Positions 19,988-33,053 of a DNA stretch of 64,000 nt are shown here, in pieces. The position numbers were made by a program, and so were the translations under genes. Every line of letters begins with the position of its first letter. Within the stretch, counting starts at the first letter, position 1. The notes beneath the pieces were generated by a model. The model had not been told where the DNA came from. It made no database searches and saw only the letters and a program-made list of their open reading frames with translations. Where the stretch lies: contig JAAGOF010000086.1 in assembly GCA_010645155.1 (NCBI GenBank), positions 64,689 to 128,688 of the forward strand. Reading direction: 5' to 3'. Origin of the DNA: Tigriopus japonicus. Its lineage: Eukaryota; Arthropoda; Copepoda; Harpacticoida; Harpacticidae.

Positions 19988-22900
19988 AACCGTTTCAGCG
20001 ACTACATTGACTACCGAATGCACCGACGTCATCGTGGAGCTCTGGTTCGAGATATTTTGAACCAAGTCGAGTTCAATCGAGGTCCTTTGGGTCTTGGCAG
20101 ACAGCCCATTCCGTCAGTGGGGCCCATTTATGGATCAATGGAGAGGTAATCGAGAGTGACTCCTTTGAGTTTTCCGGGAACAGGATGGCTTCAAATGACT
20201 TCATCGGCATTTCGAAGCGCTTAATCTCTTTTTTTCGCTCCTTTGACAAGCTGCAAGGAAGAAGGAATCTTGCCGTGATCATTGAGCTATGGACAGAGAT
20301 GGAACACCTCCCACTTTCGCGCCTTCGTCCCAACATTTTTAGGGTTGCCAAAGCAATTCAGACGGGACAAAGTTACGTCACATGGCTCATGCATGGTCAC
20401 CTTATAAATATAAGGTTGCTTAAACAAACAATCAGCGGGTGGCTGTTTTTGGGCGGGGGATTTAAAGTTCACTAACGTTTTCCCGGAAAAAGATCCTCCT
20501 CGGCTAAAATGTTAAAGAGGAGGAGGAAGGAGAAGAAGCAGAAGAAACCAAGTCATGTTCCAGATGAGGGCAAAAACTAAGACGAGGGGAGAAAGTCTTT
20601 GACATTTCAAGGGAATGCATTTGGATGATGGAACTCGAACCGAGGCAATTTCACGCGCCTGCTAGATCTAGTTCAGATTGTTTTCTCGCTCGACAAGTCC
20701 GGCCGAGTTACTGTAAAAGGGATCAAGTGAGTCTCCAAAAGGTCAAAATGATCTCTCAACAATCACTAATGAATTTTGAATGTAGGACAGCCGTTCTCAG
20801 CCGCTTCATAGATCCTCATTATTTATTATCCAGAGAGAGTGCTTTGTGTCCGAGTCCAGTCTATTCATGAAAGAAAGCGATAATTGGCTTCCAAACTCGC
20901 CCAAATACACATGAAGGATGGGTAGGCTGAGCATCCTGAAGAGCCAACAGAGACAGGCATGTTTTTTTCGGAGATAACGTCAAGGCGGATTTTGATTTAG
21001 GGGCATACAACTGGAAGCAGAACTTTCCTTGTTTACATCTGATGCATGATTGCACTTTTAGGAGCATCAACTCACGGAGTGTCGTGGATCTATCGAACTG
21101 GGGGACATGAAACAAGGTTTTGGATTGGAAGATAATGTAAAAATTGGGTCTCAAATTACGTTTCCAGATTGAATGACATCGGAACGGGCTACGCCAACTT
21201 GAATGACGTCACATACCGGGCCCTTCCCGATTTGGGAGAGCCCGCCTACCGTGCCATGCCCCCGTATCCACTGACTTCGCAACGCTACCCGTTTTGCTCC
21301 ACTATGGACAAATTGGCCTCGGATATCCAACAAAGTCGGGAAAGGTACTCTCCAGAGCCAACTCGGTTCTCCACTCCACCACCAGAGGTAGCTCGGGTCC
21401 ATGGTACCACATTGTTGACTGGCTTTCAGGACGACCATCGTTTGCCTGATTATTACCTCTTGGGGCGGTCTCGAGACCACCGCCCAAGCTATACCAAACC
21501 TTTGGATGAGATTGTCACCCCATCTTTTTACACTCGTCCTCAGCAGCCTTTTGGTGCTAGGCTGCACTCCCCGGAGGTTGAGATGGGTCCAGAGTTGATA
21601 GCCCAAAAGCGAAATGAGGACTTCCCATTCAAGCGGTATCGGACTAGCTTCACTCCCTACGCTCCTTACCGGAACATTCATCCCCCGGTGTCAAAACGGG
21701 TGCGGTTCATCATCCCACTGAAAAGCTAATCTCAGTCACAACCACCCTTCATTGCCACTAACTGCTTGCTTTGTTTGCATGGCTTTTCATTCCCAATTTC
21801 ATGATAAAGGTGAGAATATTGCTTCCTCTAATTCTCAACTAAGTGCGTTTGTGACGTCCAGGTATTCATTTTCATTTGCATGAGCTTTCGTTATCCCGTC
21901 GTTTTCTCGACTCCAAATGTTCCAATAAAGTTGACAAAGTCTGAAAACATTTTTTCACACCTCTTTCTTTAAAGTTGAATCCAGAGTGGATGACGTACAA
22001 GCCTTACGAGTACCGTTGGCATCAGTTCCGATATGTGTATGAACCCGAACCATTTAGTACCATTAAAGACATGGAAATGTTCCGCATAACCCGACCTAAA
22101 GAGTACGACCTACTTTTTAAGAAGTTGGACAGCCGCAAATGGGACAAAACTCCAGCGTTTGATGCCTTGCGCAAGGATCGCGAGGAGATGCTGAAACGCA
22201 AAAAGGAGCGCCAAGCCCAAAAGGTCCATATTGATGACGAGCCTTATATTCGACCAAAAAGAGATTTGACTTCGATTCCATCAGCTCCTCAGGCAGCTAA
22301 GCCTCCTTCCGCAAGGTACGAGTCGTCCAAATCAACAATGGATTCAAAGCAAGCACCCAAACGTCCAGCCACACCCCCTCCCAGCCCAGAACCTAAGCCA
22401 GAGGCGCTGAAGAGTCCTACTGCCGTACAAGAAGTTCCCAAGCCTGATAAACAAGAGGTACAACCCATTTCTGAACCACGAAAAGAAAAGGGCGCTCCCG
22501 AGGAGCCTAGAGAGGAGCCCATTTCTGAACCACAAGAAGAAATGCCCGTGCCCGAGGAGCCTAAAGAAAAGAAGAAGAGGAGGAAGTTGATTATGTCCAC
22601 TGGCAAGGAAACAGCGGATCCTATCTCTAACCAAAAACCGAAAGCATCTGACCATGAGGTCATCAGTGAAGAGGCATCAAATGGTCAAGGAGAGGAACCC
22701 AAGCCTGTCGCTACAATTGATCCTGAAGACCAAACACAAACGCCACAAGAATCTGAACCCCTATCTTCATTGCCCATAGAATCAGAGCCCACAATTGAGA
22801 CATCTACTGAACCCCAATCCCCAATGAAGTCAACACAGGAAGCAGAATCACCAGAAGTTGTGGCAGAATCATCCACGCCCAATACAATGCCAAACCCATC

Positions 22901-23672
22901 TGAATCAATTGCAGAACCATCTGAGCCCAACATGATTCCAGAACCTAATTCACAGGGCCCTATTGTTGAGCCTGAGCCGGAAACCAAAGATTTGCCTTCT
23001 GTAGATGCCAATTTGAACGAAACCAAACCAGAGACAGAAGCTGAGCCTGAAATGGCGCCAGAAGACCCTGAACCTAATGCTGTGGAACAAATAAACAATA
23101 CACAAGAGAGTACAGACAATCCAGGTCAAGAGCAAAGCACCGACACACTTGAGACAGAAAATATCCCTCTAAAAGAAGACAAACCCAAAGGTGAAGAGGA
23201 GCTGTCTGAAACAAGTCAACCAGAGGACAAACCGAACCATGACCCTCAAATTCCATCTGAGAATGCGACCCCTGCGGAGGAATCATCCCCAACAAAATCC
23301 GATATCGTAGATCAACCCACAGAGGCAACCCATGCTCCAGAAACCCCAAGCCCGGAATCAGCCATTCCAGTGAATGCAGAAGGCAATTCATTGCCAATGG
23401 CGGATAAGGTTGAGGAAAGCAATGATGCCAGTGCCAGTACCGAGACCACAGAGAGTGCTCCAAGTCTTGAAACAATGCCTATTGCCAACGAAAACACTGC
23501 CAAACCGGACGAAATCCTGATTCAAGATGAATCATCCGCGTTGGTGGCGCCAGCTGACACAAACGTGGAGGTCAAGTCCACCAATCAAATTTTGATTGAC
23601 GAGCGCGATTTGGGCGAGAACGAGAGTATTCGAACCGAGTACGAGATCGAAGCAATTGAGATCTCGCCCTGA
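19988..23672 (+). CDS. Myofilin-like muscle protein candidate with alternative C-termini
   Basis: At least three exons are visible. Exon 19988-20145 (acceptor TTTTCAG, donor GTAATC) encodes NRFSDYIDYRMHRRHRGALV...GLGRQPIPSVGPIYGSME. Exon 21168 continues in phase (LNDIGTGYANLNDVTYRAL) and is rich in Pro/Tyr/Arg. It either stops at 21729 (short form, AATAAA at 21924) or splices in frame at 21699 (weak donor GTGCGG) to 21975 (acceptor TTTAAAG). The long form adds 565 residues: an aromatic block (WMTYKPYEYRWHQFRYVYEP), a basic helix, then a disordered Glu/Pro/Ser/Thr-rich tail of roughly 440 residues ending at 23672, with AATAAA at 23707. The DYIDYR...GLGRxPIPSVG pattern recalls arthropod myofilin, a thick-filament protein. 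That is from memory and tentative. The start codon lies upstream and was not found. Confidence 0.6.
21924..21929 (+). terminator. Polyadenylation signal, short isoform
   Basis: AATAAA lies 195 bp after the stop codon at 21729 and inside the intron (21700-21974) that the long isoform removes. Confidence 0.55.
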
Positions 23673-23706
23673 GTAAGCTTTTGCTCATCATTTTTTTTTT
23701 TTTTGG

Positions 23707-23712
23707 AATAAA
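23707..23712 (+). terminator. Polyadenylation signal, long isoform
   Basis: AATAAA lies 35 bp after the stop at 23672, following a T-rich run. The convergent zinc-finger gene ends only 40 bp further on. Confidence 0.6.
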
Positions 23713-23752
23713 TGCATCTTTCATTTGGGCATTAAACATTATTTGGAACTAC

Positions 23753-24127
23753 TCATAAATGGTTCAAATAGTTACTGTTGTCGGGAAAAGGTAACTGGAT
23801 CGATGCACGAATGAGCTCATCTAAACCTTGCCCGCCCTGGTTGTGAACACGTTGTAGATGAAGTTGGAGCCCAAGATTGCCTTTCAGGGTTTTGGAGCAC
23901 AGAGCACACTCAAGTAAAGGAGTCAAATGAACTTTCAAGATATGGGCTTTCAAGGTTGATCTTAGATAAGGTGCAAATCCGCAAAGACCACAACCTTGCC
24001 CGATGGGGTAGTTGTCATGATATTTGATTAGATCTTCAATTGCATATCTCTCCGGGTCAAGAACTGTTGGATGTTGATCACTTGAAACTGATGTCTCCGG
24101 TTCATTTGGGTCAAGTGATGTTGACAT
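23753..24127 (-). CDS. Small protein with two C2H2 zinc fingers
   Basis: The minus-strand frame is 124 codons from the ATG at 24127 and open to about 24174. It holds two C2H2 fingers: Cys46/Cys49/His62/His67 (CGLCGFAPYLRSTLKAH) and Cys74/Cys77/His90/His95 (CALCSKTLKGNLGLQLH). Both have the C-X2-C-X12-H-X4-H spacing common in nuclear nucleic-acid-binding proteins. The short linker is not the TGEKP type. The N-terminus is acidic and Pro/Ser-rich. It may be a small single-exon gene or the last exon of a longer one; the poor splice acceptor context upstream does not decide. Its 3' end converges on the muscle-protein candidate with about 80 bp between stop codons. The exact family is not recognised. 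Confidence 0.65.
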   Translation of the reverse strand: MSTSLDPNEPETSVSSDQHPTVLDPERYAIEDLIKYHDNYPIGQGCGLCGFAPYLRSTLKAHILKVHLTPLLECALCSKTLKGNLGLQLHLQRVHNQGGQGLDELIRASIQLPFPDNSNYLNHL

Positions 24128-24174
24128 TGGCACCCTTTGGACAGTACGTCGAGAGGTGCTTTCTTTTCCCTCCT

Positions 24175-25223
24175 TTTAAAACACTTTCTTACAAAGTAAC
24201 CCTGAGAGAAAGCCAAAGGTTTTGAGAGAATTACGGTAGTTCCAAATCTCATCCACGCAACCTCGCGTTTCTTCTGATTCCAGCGCTTTTCCATCTGTAA
24301 ACTTTGATACAAAAATACAAAAAATAACGTTTTTAGAACCAGTTCGATTTTCAGTTTCTTTTTTTTTTTAAATACTGCAAGCATTAGTGACCAATTCAAA
24401 AATGTGAACTCGTCCATTTGTATACACAGAAAAATGTCAAAACGGGGAAAAGTCAGAACCTTGGTGCTCTGGTGAAATTAGAGATTCAAAACTAATGCAC
24501 TACAAACTTCATCCCCTCCTTGCAAATCGGCTTCATGTTGGCTTTGGCTATTATTCAAGCCAAGTTATCCAAATGTCCGATTGGGTGAATCTCAAATGAT
24601 GAGTCATGTCCTCGACATGAAAGCTCATTTGGTATTCCCTCCACATTTCGTCACCGGAAAGTTATGGGCAAACTTAATACAACTTGACTGGCTCTCAAGC
24701 CCACATACTACTATAACTCATATTGGACGTGAAAACAACCCTCAACAACAGTAATCACCAGGGACGCCAACCAACCAAGTCTCTAACCATTCATTCCAGG
24801 ACAGAATGGGGAAAAAGAGTGTGAATATTTCGGATTCAATCCACGCTCACTCTTTTCGTCTGTATCCGATGATCGTCACAGATCTGGCCACCATTTTGAT
24901 GCCATCATCTCACTTGGGTTCGAGCCCAATCCCAATTTTTTTGTCTGCCACTACGCTTTATTGAAGCATCCTCCTCCTTTTATGTGCTATTCTCATCTCA
25001 GTTTTTCCCCGAGACCATCACCGATTATTCCCCAAAGGATAGATTTCACTTATTGGGCGGTGCTCCTTGATTTTGGGAAAAGACTCAGACTTTTGGACAT
25101 TCAAGGAATTTCAAGGTCAAATCCTTGGGAATTGTAGGGTCCAACTAATGCTTTTTCACTCAAGGTTTCTAACTTTTCACTTGGATGATCTGAATCGAAC
25201 CCCTCTATTGATGGTATTGCCTC
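24175..25223. other. No recognisable feature
   Basis: A second minus frame runs from 24417 to 24028 and overlaps the zinc-finger exon in another register, but it lacks motifs. The rest is non-coding. Confidence 0.35.
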
Positions 25224-25402
25224 ATGGTTGATTCCTGTTCTCCCTCTGAAAAGCCCTCACTTACCCAAGAGAGCGCCACAACCCAGGGCTCTCCCATTGA
25301 TTCCAATTCCTTCCATGCATCCACAATCTTACGCGAGGAGGGCTCGCTGGCCGCACTCATGGAGCTCGGTTCAATCCCCGTACCCGATGTGTGTCGCCCA
25401 TT
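25224..25402 (+). CDS. Orphan first coding exon, function unknown
   Basis: The ATG at 25224 follows an in-frame TGA 15 bp upstream and opens 59 codons plus two bases to a perfect donor (CCATT/GTAAGT at 25402). The product is Ser/Pro-rich, then acidic: STILREEGSLAALMELGSIP. Third positions become GC-rich towards the 3' end, unlike the surroundings, which supports coding. A second strong donor (TTTGG/GTAAGT) at about 25787 may end an alternative 5' exon. The partner exons were not identified; long introns are likely. The family is not recognised. Confidence 0.4.
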
Positions 25403-28400
25403 GTAAGTCCAAAAGGAACGGCGACCGTCCATCGCTCCCCAAAATCCATCCACCGGGTGCACCACCAAAAAGGAGCACAGGGGAGGGAGAGAGAAAGAGA
25501 GAGGGTGCTTGGATGAGTTTGTTGAAGAGGGGGTTCTGTGGATGTGCTTTGGAAAAGCCGGCAGCCCTTTTCGGGAGTCAGTCAGTTCTCATTGAAGGAG
25601 GGGTGAATGTGGATTTCAGGAGTCCCTTTTGGTGTCCTGTGGGCTTCAGATCAGCGCGTCATTGTTTTGGTGCTCCTTTGGGTGCCAAACCAAATAACTG
25701 GAGATTGAAACGGACTGAGAAGGATTGAAGTGAAATGCCTCCAAGAGTGAAGTGAGAAGTGAGCTCATTGGGATCTCAATTTGGGTAAGTTATTCTTAGA
25801 CTTGATGGCTTGAGTCGATTAAAAAGGCGGGAAGAACGGACAAAAAAGTATATGCTCCAGGAATGTTGTAAACTATATTTGGTGGGTTTTAATCGAGATT
25901 GGGTTAAAATCATAGTTTGTGTGAATTTATTCAAAAAAGTTGGAAATGAAGAGAGTCTCAGATGGGCTTCAAAATATAATGCGTCAACAAAAGTACAAAT
26001 GCTTTGTGTGCGTCAAAGAGCCCCAAATAAGAACCAACCAGCGTACTCGCAAATACCATTCAAAAAATGATTATTTTGCTAGGGTTTTCCACTGTTTTCA
26101 CAAACCACCTTGGCTTGTTCAAAGACCACTGCACTGATTTAAAAATCCAAATCCGTTCATTGCAATAAATTGAAAACTTGAAGTGTTGTCAACAATCATG
26201 ATTGTGCATTTCAATGAACCAAGGGAGTTCCATGCTGACTTTTTGACTAATAACTGCTGCTCCTTTGGGGTTTTAAACCATTGATTAAGTCCATGCAACT
26301 ATTGCTTTGTTAATTAAGGCAACAGCCTTAGCTTGACTCATGAACTAAAGAACTTCTTTTGCGTGTTTTCTTCTTGGTAAGACATGATATGGAATTTGAA
26401 CAATACTACTCTCTCTATCTCTAATAATGGTATGGGTAGACAAATCAAAAGAGATCTACATCCAGTCGTAAATACAAGAGGTCAAGCTTGCTCTTACGCA
26501 CACAAAGCTCAAAAGCTAATGGAAAGAGTATTGAAGTATTGAAGCTGTCTGTCCACCTGTTTTGAAGCTAATCCCTGGAATGTGGTCAAAGTCACAGGTC
26601 TTTTAAGGGAAAAGAAAAGTGGTTTATTGACTTGAGGATTAAGGCATGAAAAGATTTCTTTCTCTCCCTGATTCTCAATCACGTTCGCTTGTTTTGGTCA
26701 ACGAAGACTTCCTTCGTTCCTTCAATGGAAATGGTTTATGACCCAAATCATTGAGGATTTTGTACTCGTAGAAACTAATGTAGGCACATATTTTGAGTTA
26801 TCTTTTTACAGCACATAGACTGGTGGGCCAAGGAAACTGGGGTGAAGAAAATTGCAAGTGTGGGTGGGCCTTTCAGACATCAGGACATCCATAATATTGC
26901 CCAAGACCTAATTCGTGACATGTGTTTGCCATTCCAAATTTCCAAAATTCCAAAGCTCCACTCTTTATCCAGAGTCCCCCTTTTAGTGCACATCAAATAA
27001 ATTATTCCAAGATTGAGCGAAGACGATCCTTTTGAGGGGCGAAAAAAGGTCTTGTAAAACGGGAGAACTGCCAGTAATGTTGAAGTGAATGAGTTTCATC
27101 TTCTGAGAAGAAGGCGAAAAAAAAGGTTGGGGAAAAGGCGGGCGAAAGCTGGTCCTTGGGGAAATAGGCGGGGAACAAACGCTTGGAGAAATAGAGAGAG
27201 GATACCTTCTCGATCTGGCTTGCTCCAAACAACCATAAAACTCCTTGGATGCTAGCTAGGATTTTCAGGCATGAAAGAACCACTCGTCTGGATCCAATCC
27301 CCTGGTATTCGTCTAGTGAGTATTCCGATCCTGCGAGGAGCTACAACAAGAGATAATCTGAAAGATAGGCATATTGTTTCTCCTGAGTTCCATCCAATCC
27401 ATTTAAAACGGTTATTCTTGAAGAGAACCCAATCATAGCGGAAGTTTTAGCCTTGTGGTCAGGACCTGATCTGAAGGTAATGGGAACAGACATGATCCTT
27501 AAAGAAATGGGTTTGTTTATGGACTTCTTCGAGGGAGCGATAATGGAAATCGAGTAAAATGTGGGATGGAAATGCACTTACTTCCTTGGTTGGATGGACT
27601 TCTCGGGTTTTTTCCAAGCCCTTAAAGGGTTGGTTGAACTTGGAGATCTCATATTCAAAGAAGGGAGTTCATTTATTATGTCCCTTTGCTCCACTTTTTT
27701 TGTGACAAGTGTCGCATTGGAGGAGAAAGAGGACAGGCGAGCTTTTAGTTTGTTATTGATCCTCGGGAAAATAGTGTGGCAATGGTTTCATTCAAGGAGA
27801 AAAGAGACCCCAACCATCGTCCCTGGCATCATTTCTCATGCACGAGATCTGCTCCACTCCTTGGGTACTGCGATAAGTGCCCATAAAATTGTTCCTCAGC
27901 CGGGATTTTGCCAACACTGCCAAAAATGGTTTTCATTAATATCTCCAAATCTCTAAGGACATGCAGTTTCTCGCTTTTTATGTTCATAGAAGGCGTGCTC
28001 AGGTGTTTGTAATACAACTCATTATCTTGTCAGGTTGTACATGTGTTTGCCTCATGAAGAAACCTAATGTTACAAAAAGTTAAACACACGAATCAAAACT
28101 ACATGAATGCCAAGCAATATCCAACTCAATTTGTCAGTGCAATGCATTGTTAAAAGAGAAATATAATAATAACACGGAAGCTTAATACATTAACAAGTCT
28201 TTTTTAATGTTCACAGGTTCTAGTGGATATCGCAATTAGTTCAAGATATCTAAAGTACACTTACAAATAGATGGTGGCTACATCTGCATTTAAATTTACA
28301 ATGTTTGATCATATTAAGGAACTGGCCATTTACTGTCATGAACAACGCCATCTAGATTCCTCAAATGCAAAATGTAGAAAGGGCTGGATCATCTCATTCA

Positions 28401-29185
28401 CTCTTAAGCTAGCCGAACAAATTAGATGGCATGAATTTTTAAACTTACTTTTCAAAAAGTTTGCAGCAGCTCCACCTAGCGGTGGCAACCTCCTAGGGTG
28501 CATGATTAGAAATGTAAAATTTTATATTGTATACATTTTTCAAAGAAGCAACTTCATCGAATCTTTTGCAACGTATTTGTTCTAAAATGCAGCAATGGAT
28601 TTTTTTGAGCTATGAACACCAAATCGCTTTTGAGGCATGTGTCAGTGTCCATGTTTTTCTACAGTGTTTCACTTTCGTCCAAAGGAAAGCACTGCCAAGA
28701 TCGGTTTCGAGTTGCTCAAAACATGTGGTAATGCCCCCTCGTATGGGATGACAAAGTGGGTTCTTATGCCTGGGACATTGGAACAGGGAGGCATTGAAAA
28801 TGGGGCGTCTTCGGGAGGAATTTGGACTTGGTCCAAAAACAATCCCAGATTGAAAAGTCCCAGAAACGGCGATGATTATTATCGCAAACTATATATTCAT
28901 AGGATGAATATAGATTGTTATTGTTCCAAGTGAGAGGAAAGAGTGACGAACCGAGTGCCAAGCAATTACACACGGCCTTCGGATAACATCTAGACCATTC
29001 ACATCTTAGGCTCGCTCCAAATAATCGAGGCTCTTTCAAGATACCTGACTTTGGCCAATCGAAACCCTTCCTCGAAAAAACGAATGCAAATCATTATTTT
29101 GAGGTTTAACGTCAATGGTCTCTTTCAAATGACATTTTTAAGAATGTTTACCATAAATAACTTACAAAACCAACGTTACATGATA
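25403..29185. other. Non-coding or unresolved
   Basis: GA-rich low-complexity sequence lies at 25470-25510 and near 27100-27200. A 131-codon plus-strand frame at 27561-27956 is hydrophobic but has no recognisable domain or splice context. No RNA gene was seen. Confidence 0.35.
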
Positions 29186-29189
29186 TGTC

Positions 29190-29515
29190 GATTCCGAGTC
29201 TTAGTCGGTTCGGCCACTTTTCGGATCGGATCGGTTCGGAACCGAAATCAAAATGCTGGATCCAGATCTGGATCGGATCGAATCCGGATCAAAAGAAAGA
29301 CTTTAGTATAATATTTTCTTACAACACAACAGCACATTTTAAAGATGAAAACCGGGGGAAATTGAAAAAGATTGTTTTCTGAGTAACTTTTATGTAAATT
29401 CTATGAGTCTACTCCTCCGAGGACGGTTCCGACTACATATCGGTTTTTGATTCAACTCACGACTAGCTGATCTCAGATCTGGTCCGAGCCGATGGACAAT
29501 CTTAAAGAAACCTAA
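29190..29515. repeat. TCGGATC-rich element, hAT-like debris
   Basis: Clusters of CGGATCGGATCGGTTCGG and CCGGATC resemble the subterminal motifs of the element at 1-134. Termini were not defined. Confidence 0.3.
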
Positions 29516-29599
29516 AATTTACATTTTTTATCACTCACATGATTGCCCTACAATTTAGCCCACCCTGAATATATCCTGCTTGCTTGGGCGTCATCTCTG

Positions 29600-29965
29600 T
29601 CTCTTAATATGAACAAATTGCCGTCAGAAGATGCCTTTTTCAATGGAGCGAAGTTGAGCTTTAATCTAAAAGAAACGTGACAATCAGCGCCATCTTGAAT
29701 TTAAAAAAGAACCAAGGGCGCTTCTGTGAAATCTTTGGGCCGAATTTACAATCACTCTGCATGACTTTTCAATTATTGAACTCAACAATATCATAGCTGA
29801 CCTCTGAAAGACTCGAAAAATAAAATAAAATCAATTTCAAGATCCAATTCGCAGTATTGGCAACAAGTTTAAGTTGAGGATTGCTCTGAAATCAAGTGAC
29901 TTTGCCCCTGTTTTGGCTCCATCTAGCGGTGAATTTTTAAGCTTCGGTTAGAATTCTTAAATCTG
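29600..29965. repeat. Interspersed repeat family R350, copy 2
   Basis: The most complete match to 16930-17275 and in the same orientation. It shares GACAATCAGCGCCATCTTGA, GACTTTGCCCCTGTTTTGGC and CCATCTAGCGGTG. Confidence 0.6.
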
Positions 29966-30969
29966 AGCCAGCTCATGGCCGATCCTGACCCATCTCTAGT
30001 ATGTAGTTCTCAACTTCGATTGTGTAATCGGTCCACTCAGGTACCTTATATAGAGCATAGAACTTGGAACGCGCTTTCTCGTCGTATTCCGAGTTCCTTG
30101 AAAGTTTCGCTCATTAAGTCTCAAGTTTCTGGGGAGTGGAACTTCCGCATTAGTTTCAAAGGCACTAACATGAGAAACTCATTTACATGAACGAGCGAGC
30201 CTTCTTGATTTAATCGCATTCGAAACAAGCAATCCCACCTTCCAAAGTGTGCAACAAAATCAAAGCTAGTTCTCGAGATTTCCCGCCAATATCGCCAAAA
30301 TCGATCTTAGAGACCTTCTTTAATGCGTGTCGAAACTTGTTAGTGTTGAAAGATACAGCCCAAAAAGTTTCGATCCAAGTGATTTTGATGACTCATCAGA
30401 GGCTCGAAGAGACACTAACCAAGTTTTTGGTCTGGTTCAAGCGATAACTTTGCCAAAATCCTGAACGAACAAGGAGAGACTCAACCAAAGGGGTTCTGAC
30501 TCTCTGTGTTCCAAACTTTCTGGCCAAGTCACGATAAAAACCAATCTCAGACAAACTTTTAAGCGCACGTCTGCATTCCTCTCAAGATTATTGATCAACG
30601 TCAACTCTCACCGATAATCTCGCGTTATCAACTTCTCACTTCATTATCACTTTTGGCGAGAAACAAATCAAAACTAACTTGCTTTGATTTGCTCAAACTT
30701 TGTCCATTCACGAACTTCTTGGTTTCCTCTCAAGAAAATGTATTTTTTATTTATTGCGGCCAGTTTGAAACTAAACAACCTTGTTTCAAGGATTTGCAGG
30801 GTTAGTGTTTAACAATAAATATACTATAATTTAGTATTTGGTGCTTGAAATCAAGCCAAACTGAATTGATCGATCCAGGCAAATGGCTATTCAGTTTGAA
30901 AAAAATTATGGCGCCATAAAATACATACGCTACATAATATTTCTCTACAATGTAGAGAAATATAATGTT

Positions 30970-31335
30970 TAGTGATGGACCGAAAGCGCTTTTGGCCGAA
31001 ATTACGGCCAAATTTTTGGTTTCGGTTTCGGTTATGCCTATCGAAACCGAAAGCAGACATGCACTAATCCATGATCCATCCATAAAGGATGGAGTTTGAC
31101 AACAAAATCGAATTTTTTTTTCGTTCAAAAACCTCTGAAATTCAAGATTCCCGATTTTTCAAAATTTGCGACTACCCAACATCGCACACATGAGCAATTT
31201 AATTTTTAAGGTGGATCTAACATTTGTACAATGTCGTTGATTTTGTTGTCAGCTGCTTTCGGCTTCGGTTCCGGTTAAGCCCTCTTTCGGCCGAAACTTG
31301 GGGTTTTGTTTATGAGCCCTTTCGGTCCATCACTA
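30970..31335. mobile_element. hAT-like MITE with TAGTGATGGACCGAAAG termini
   Basis: Perfect 17-bp terminal inverted repeats TAGTGATGGACCGAAAG / CTTTCGGTCCATCACTA bound a 366-bp element. TTCGGTTTCGGTT and its complement are repeated subterminally. The expected 8-bp duplication is not visible. Confidence 0.75.
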
Positions 31336-31336
31336 G

Positions 31337-33053
31337 TAGTGATGTCATATGAATAAAAGCCATTTTCTGCCACCTGGCAGAAATTGGTGGCAGAAAATGG
31401 CTTTTATTCATGCGAAAAAAGTGGCAGAAAATGGCAGAAATTATGAAATCGATTTCCTCCATTCGTTTTCGAATTTCCCTCGAAGCCAAGGTGGCCAAAT
31501 TGGGCACTCTTATTTTGTCTTAAATATGTAGTAAATACTTGTATATTTTCAAGTCAAGTTTGTTTACTCAAATATGAAATGAAATTAAACACTGACTTTC
31601 TTAACTTTCCAATTGCAATATGTTTGATGTATAAATTACGACTTAGCATTACGTTTTTTCAAAGTCTGATTTGCAGATGCTGGCTTGCTATGAACGGAAT
31701 TAGTTTAAAATAAATTACTGTAACACCAAATTAACAAAATTAGAAACCAAATCCCAGCAAGTCATTTTCGTTTTCTTTTAAAAAAAAACTGATAATGGGG
31801 CTTTACAAAAATTTTCAACAATTACTTCCTGGGGCACAACTCATTTATTAATTCGTTCAATTAATTACGCTATCAATTAACAAACCATATGATATCATCA
31901 AGCATTCTAGAAAATGATGATAATCTTATTCTAATATCCCTTTTCAACACTATCTAATGTTTAAGTGACTTTGAACTCAAGAATTTTTTTTTTTTTTACA
32001 AATATGAGTGTTGTAACATCAATTTAAAAAATGATAAAAGTATATCATGGACGCTTTTCATTATTTCACATAAAATTTCGGCATCACAAAGATACATAAA
32101 CATTTTCTGTGTAATCCAAATTTTGTCTTTAACGTAAAATAAATATATAATATCTTTCAAAACTAACTTAAAATGTATATTTTTGGATATTTTATTCATT
32201 TTTTAAGAATTATTGTCAAAAAATAACTTTTAGATTTTGTAAAATTTTAACCAATAACTTTTGTTTCAAATTTTGCAATTTATGACACGAAAATATTTGT
32301 TTTACTAATAAATACTCTAACAAATTAACACAGATCTTCCATATATATTAATATCATGTAATACTATCAAATGCTGAAATATTTACAAAAAATGATTAAA
32401 AAATGTGTAATTTAAGTTAGTTTTAAGTTATAATAAATGTTACCATTGTAATCTATACAGAAAATAATACAGATAAGAAAACTTTTCCCTCAGTTTCGTA
32501 ATGTTGAAAATGTGTTTTATATTTCTTGGCAATTACTTTAACACATAAATAGAGCATTCCGTTGTAAAATTTGATAAAATTTGAAGGTATAAAGTAGTGA
32601 TAGCTTCTTATTTGCACCATATGTTTTCATGTAATATTGCTACAATACATAGTTTTAAGTGATTTAATATAGTTATTTGAGCTGATAAAAAATGTACACC
32701 TTCACAAAATATTTTCCTTAAGATGACACTCTGATATCAGAGAACGCCATTAGAAGTCTTGGCATTTGAGTAAACACTTTTTTAGTACATAGGTAACCAC
32801 CGTGTTCTCTTAAGTATTTGTATAAACTTTAATTATATTTTACTCTTTAAATGTCATTCTAAAAACGCAGATATGTAGTTGAACATCAGTCAATGCGTAA
32901 TTTTGTACATTAGCGGCCATTTATTTACATTTTCTGCCACTATCTGCCACTTTCTGCCACTTTCTGCCATTTTCTGCCATTTTCTGCCATTTTCTGCCAC
33001 CAAGTGGCAGAAAATGGCAGAAATTCAGTAAAAGCCAAAATTTGCCATCCCTG
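31337..33053. mobile_element. Large non-autonomous hAT-like element with TTTTCTGCCAC arrays
   Basis: The left end reads TAGTGATGTCATATGAATAA followed by a 60-bp hairpin of CATTTTCTGCCAC. The right end has about seven tandem TTTCTGCCA(C/T) units, their complement, and the terminus TTTGCCATCCCTG. The ~1.5-kb core is extremely AT-rich and has no transposase. The start abuts the previous element with one base between. Confidence 0.55.

Noticed and set aside
22289..23503. Long minus-strand frames opposite the acidic-tail exon
   Set aside because: They are shadows of a Glu/Pro/Ser-rich repeat-like coding exon; the plus strand has the splice sites, phase and polyadenylation signal.
24028..24417. 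129-codon minus frame overlapping the zinc-finger exon
   Set aside because: It has no motif and uses a different register from the C2H2 fingers; a splice acceptor inside it would not keep the finger frame open.
27561..27956. 131-codon plus-strand ORF
   Set aside because: Hydrophobic but without signal peptide logic, domain motifs, splice context or strong start; probably chance.
29975..30190. Frame with EHRTWNALSRRIPSSLK resembling LINE C-termini
   Set aside because: The similarity is limited to a few residues and no RT lies nearby.
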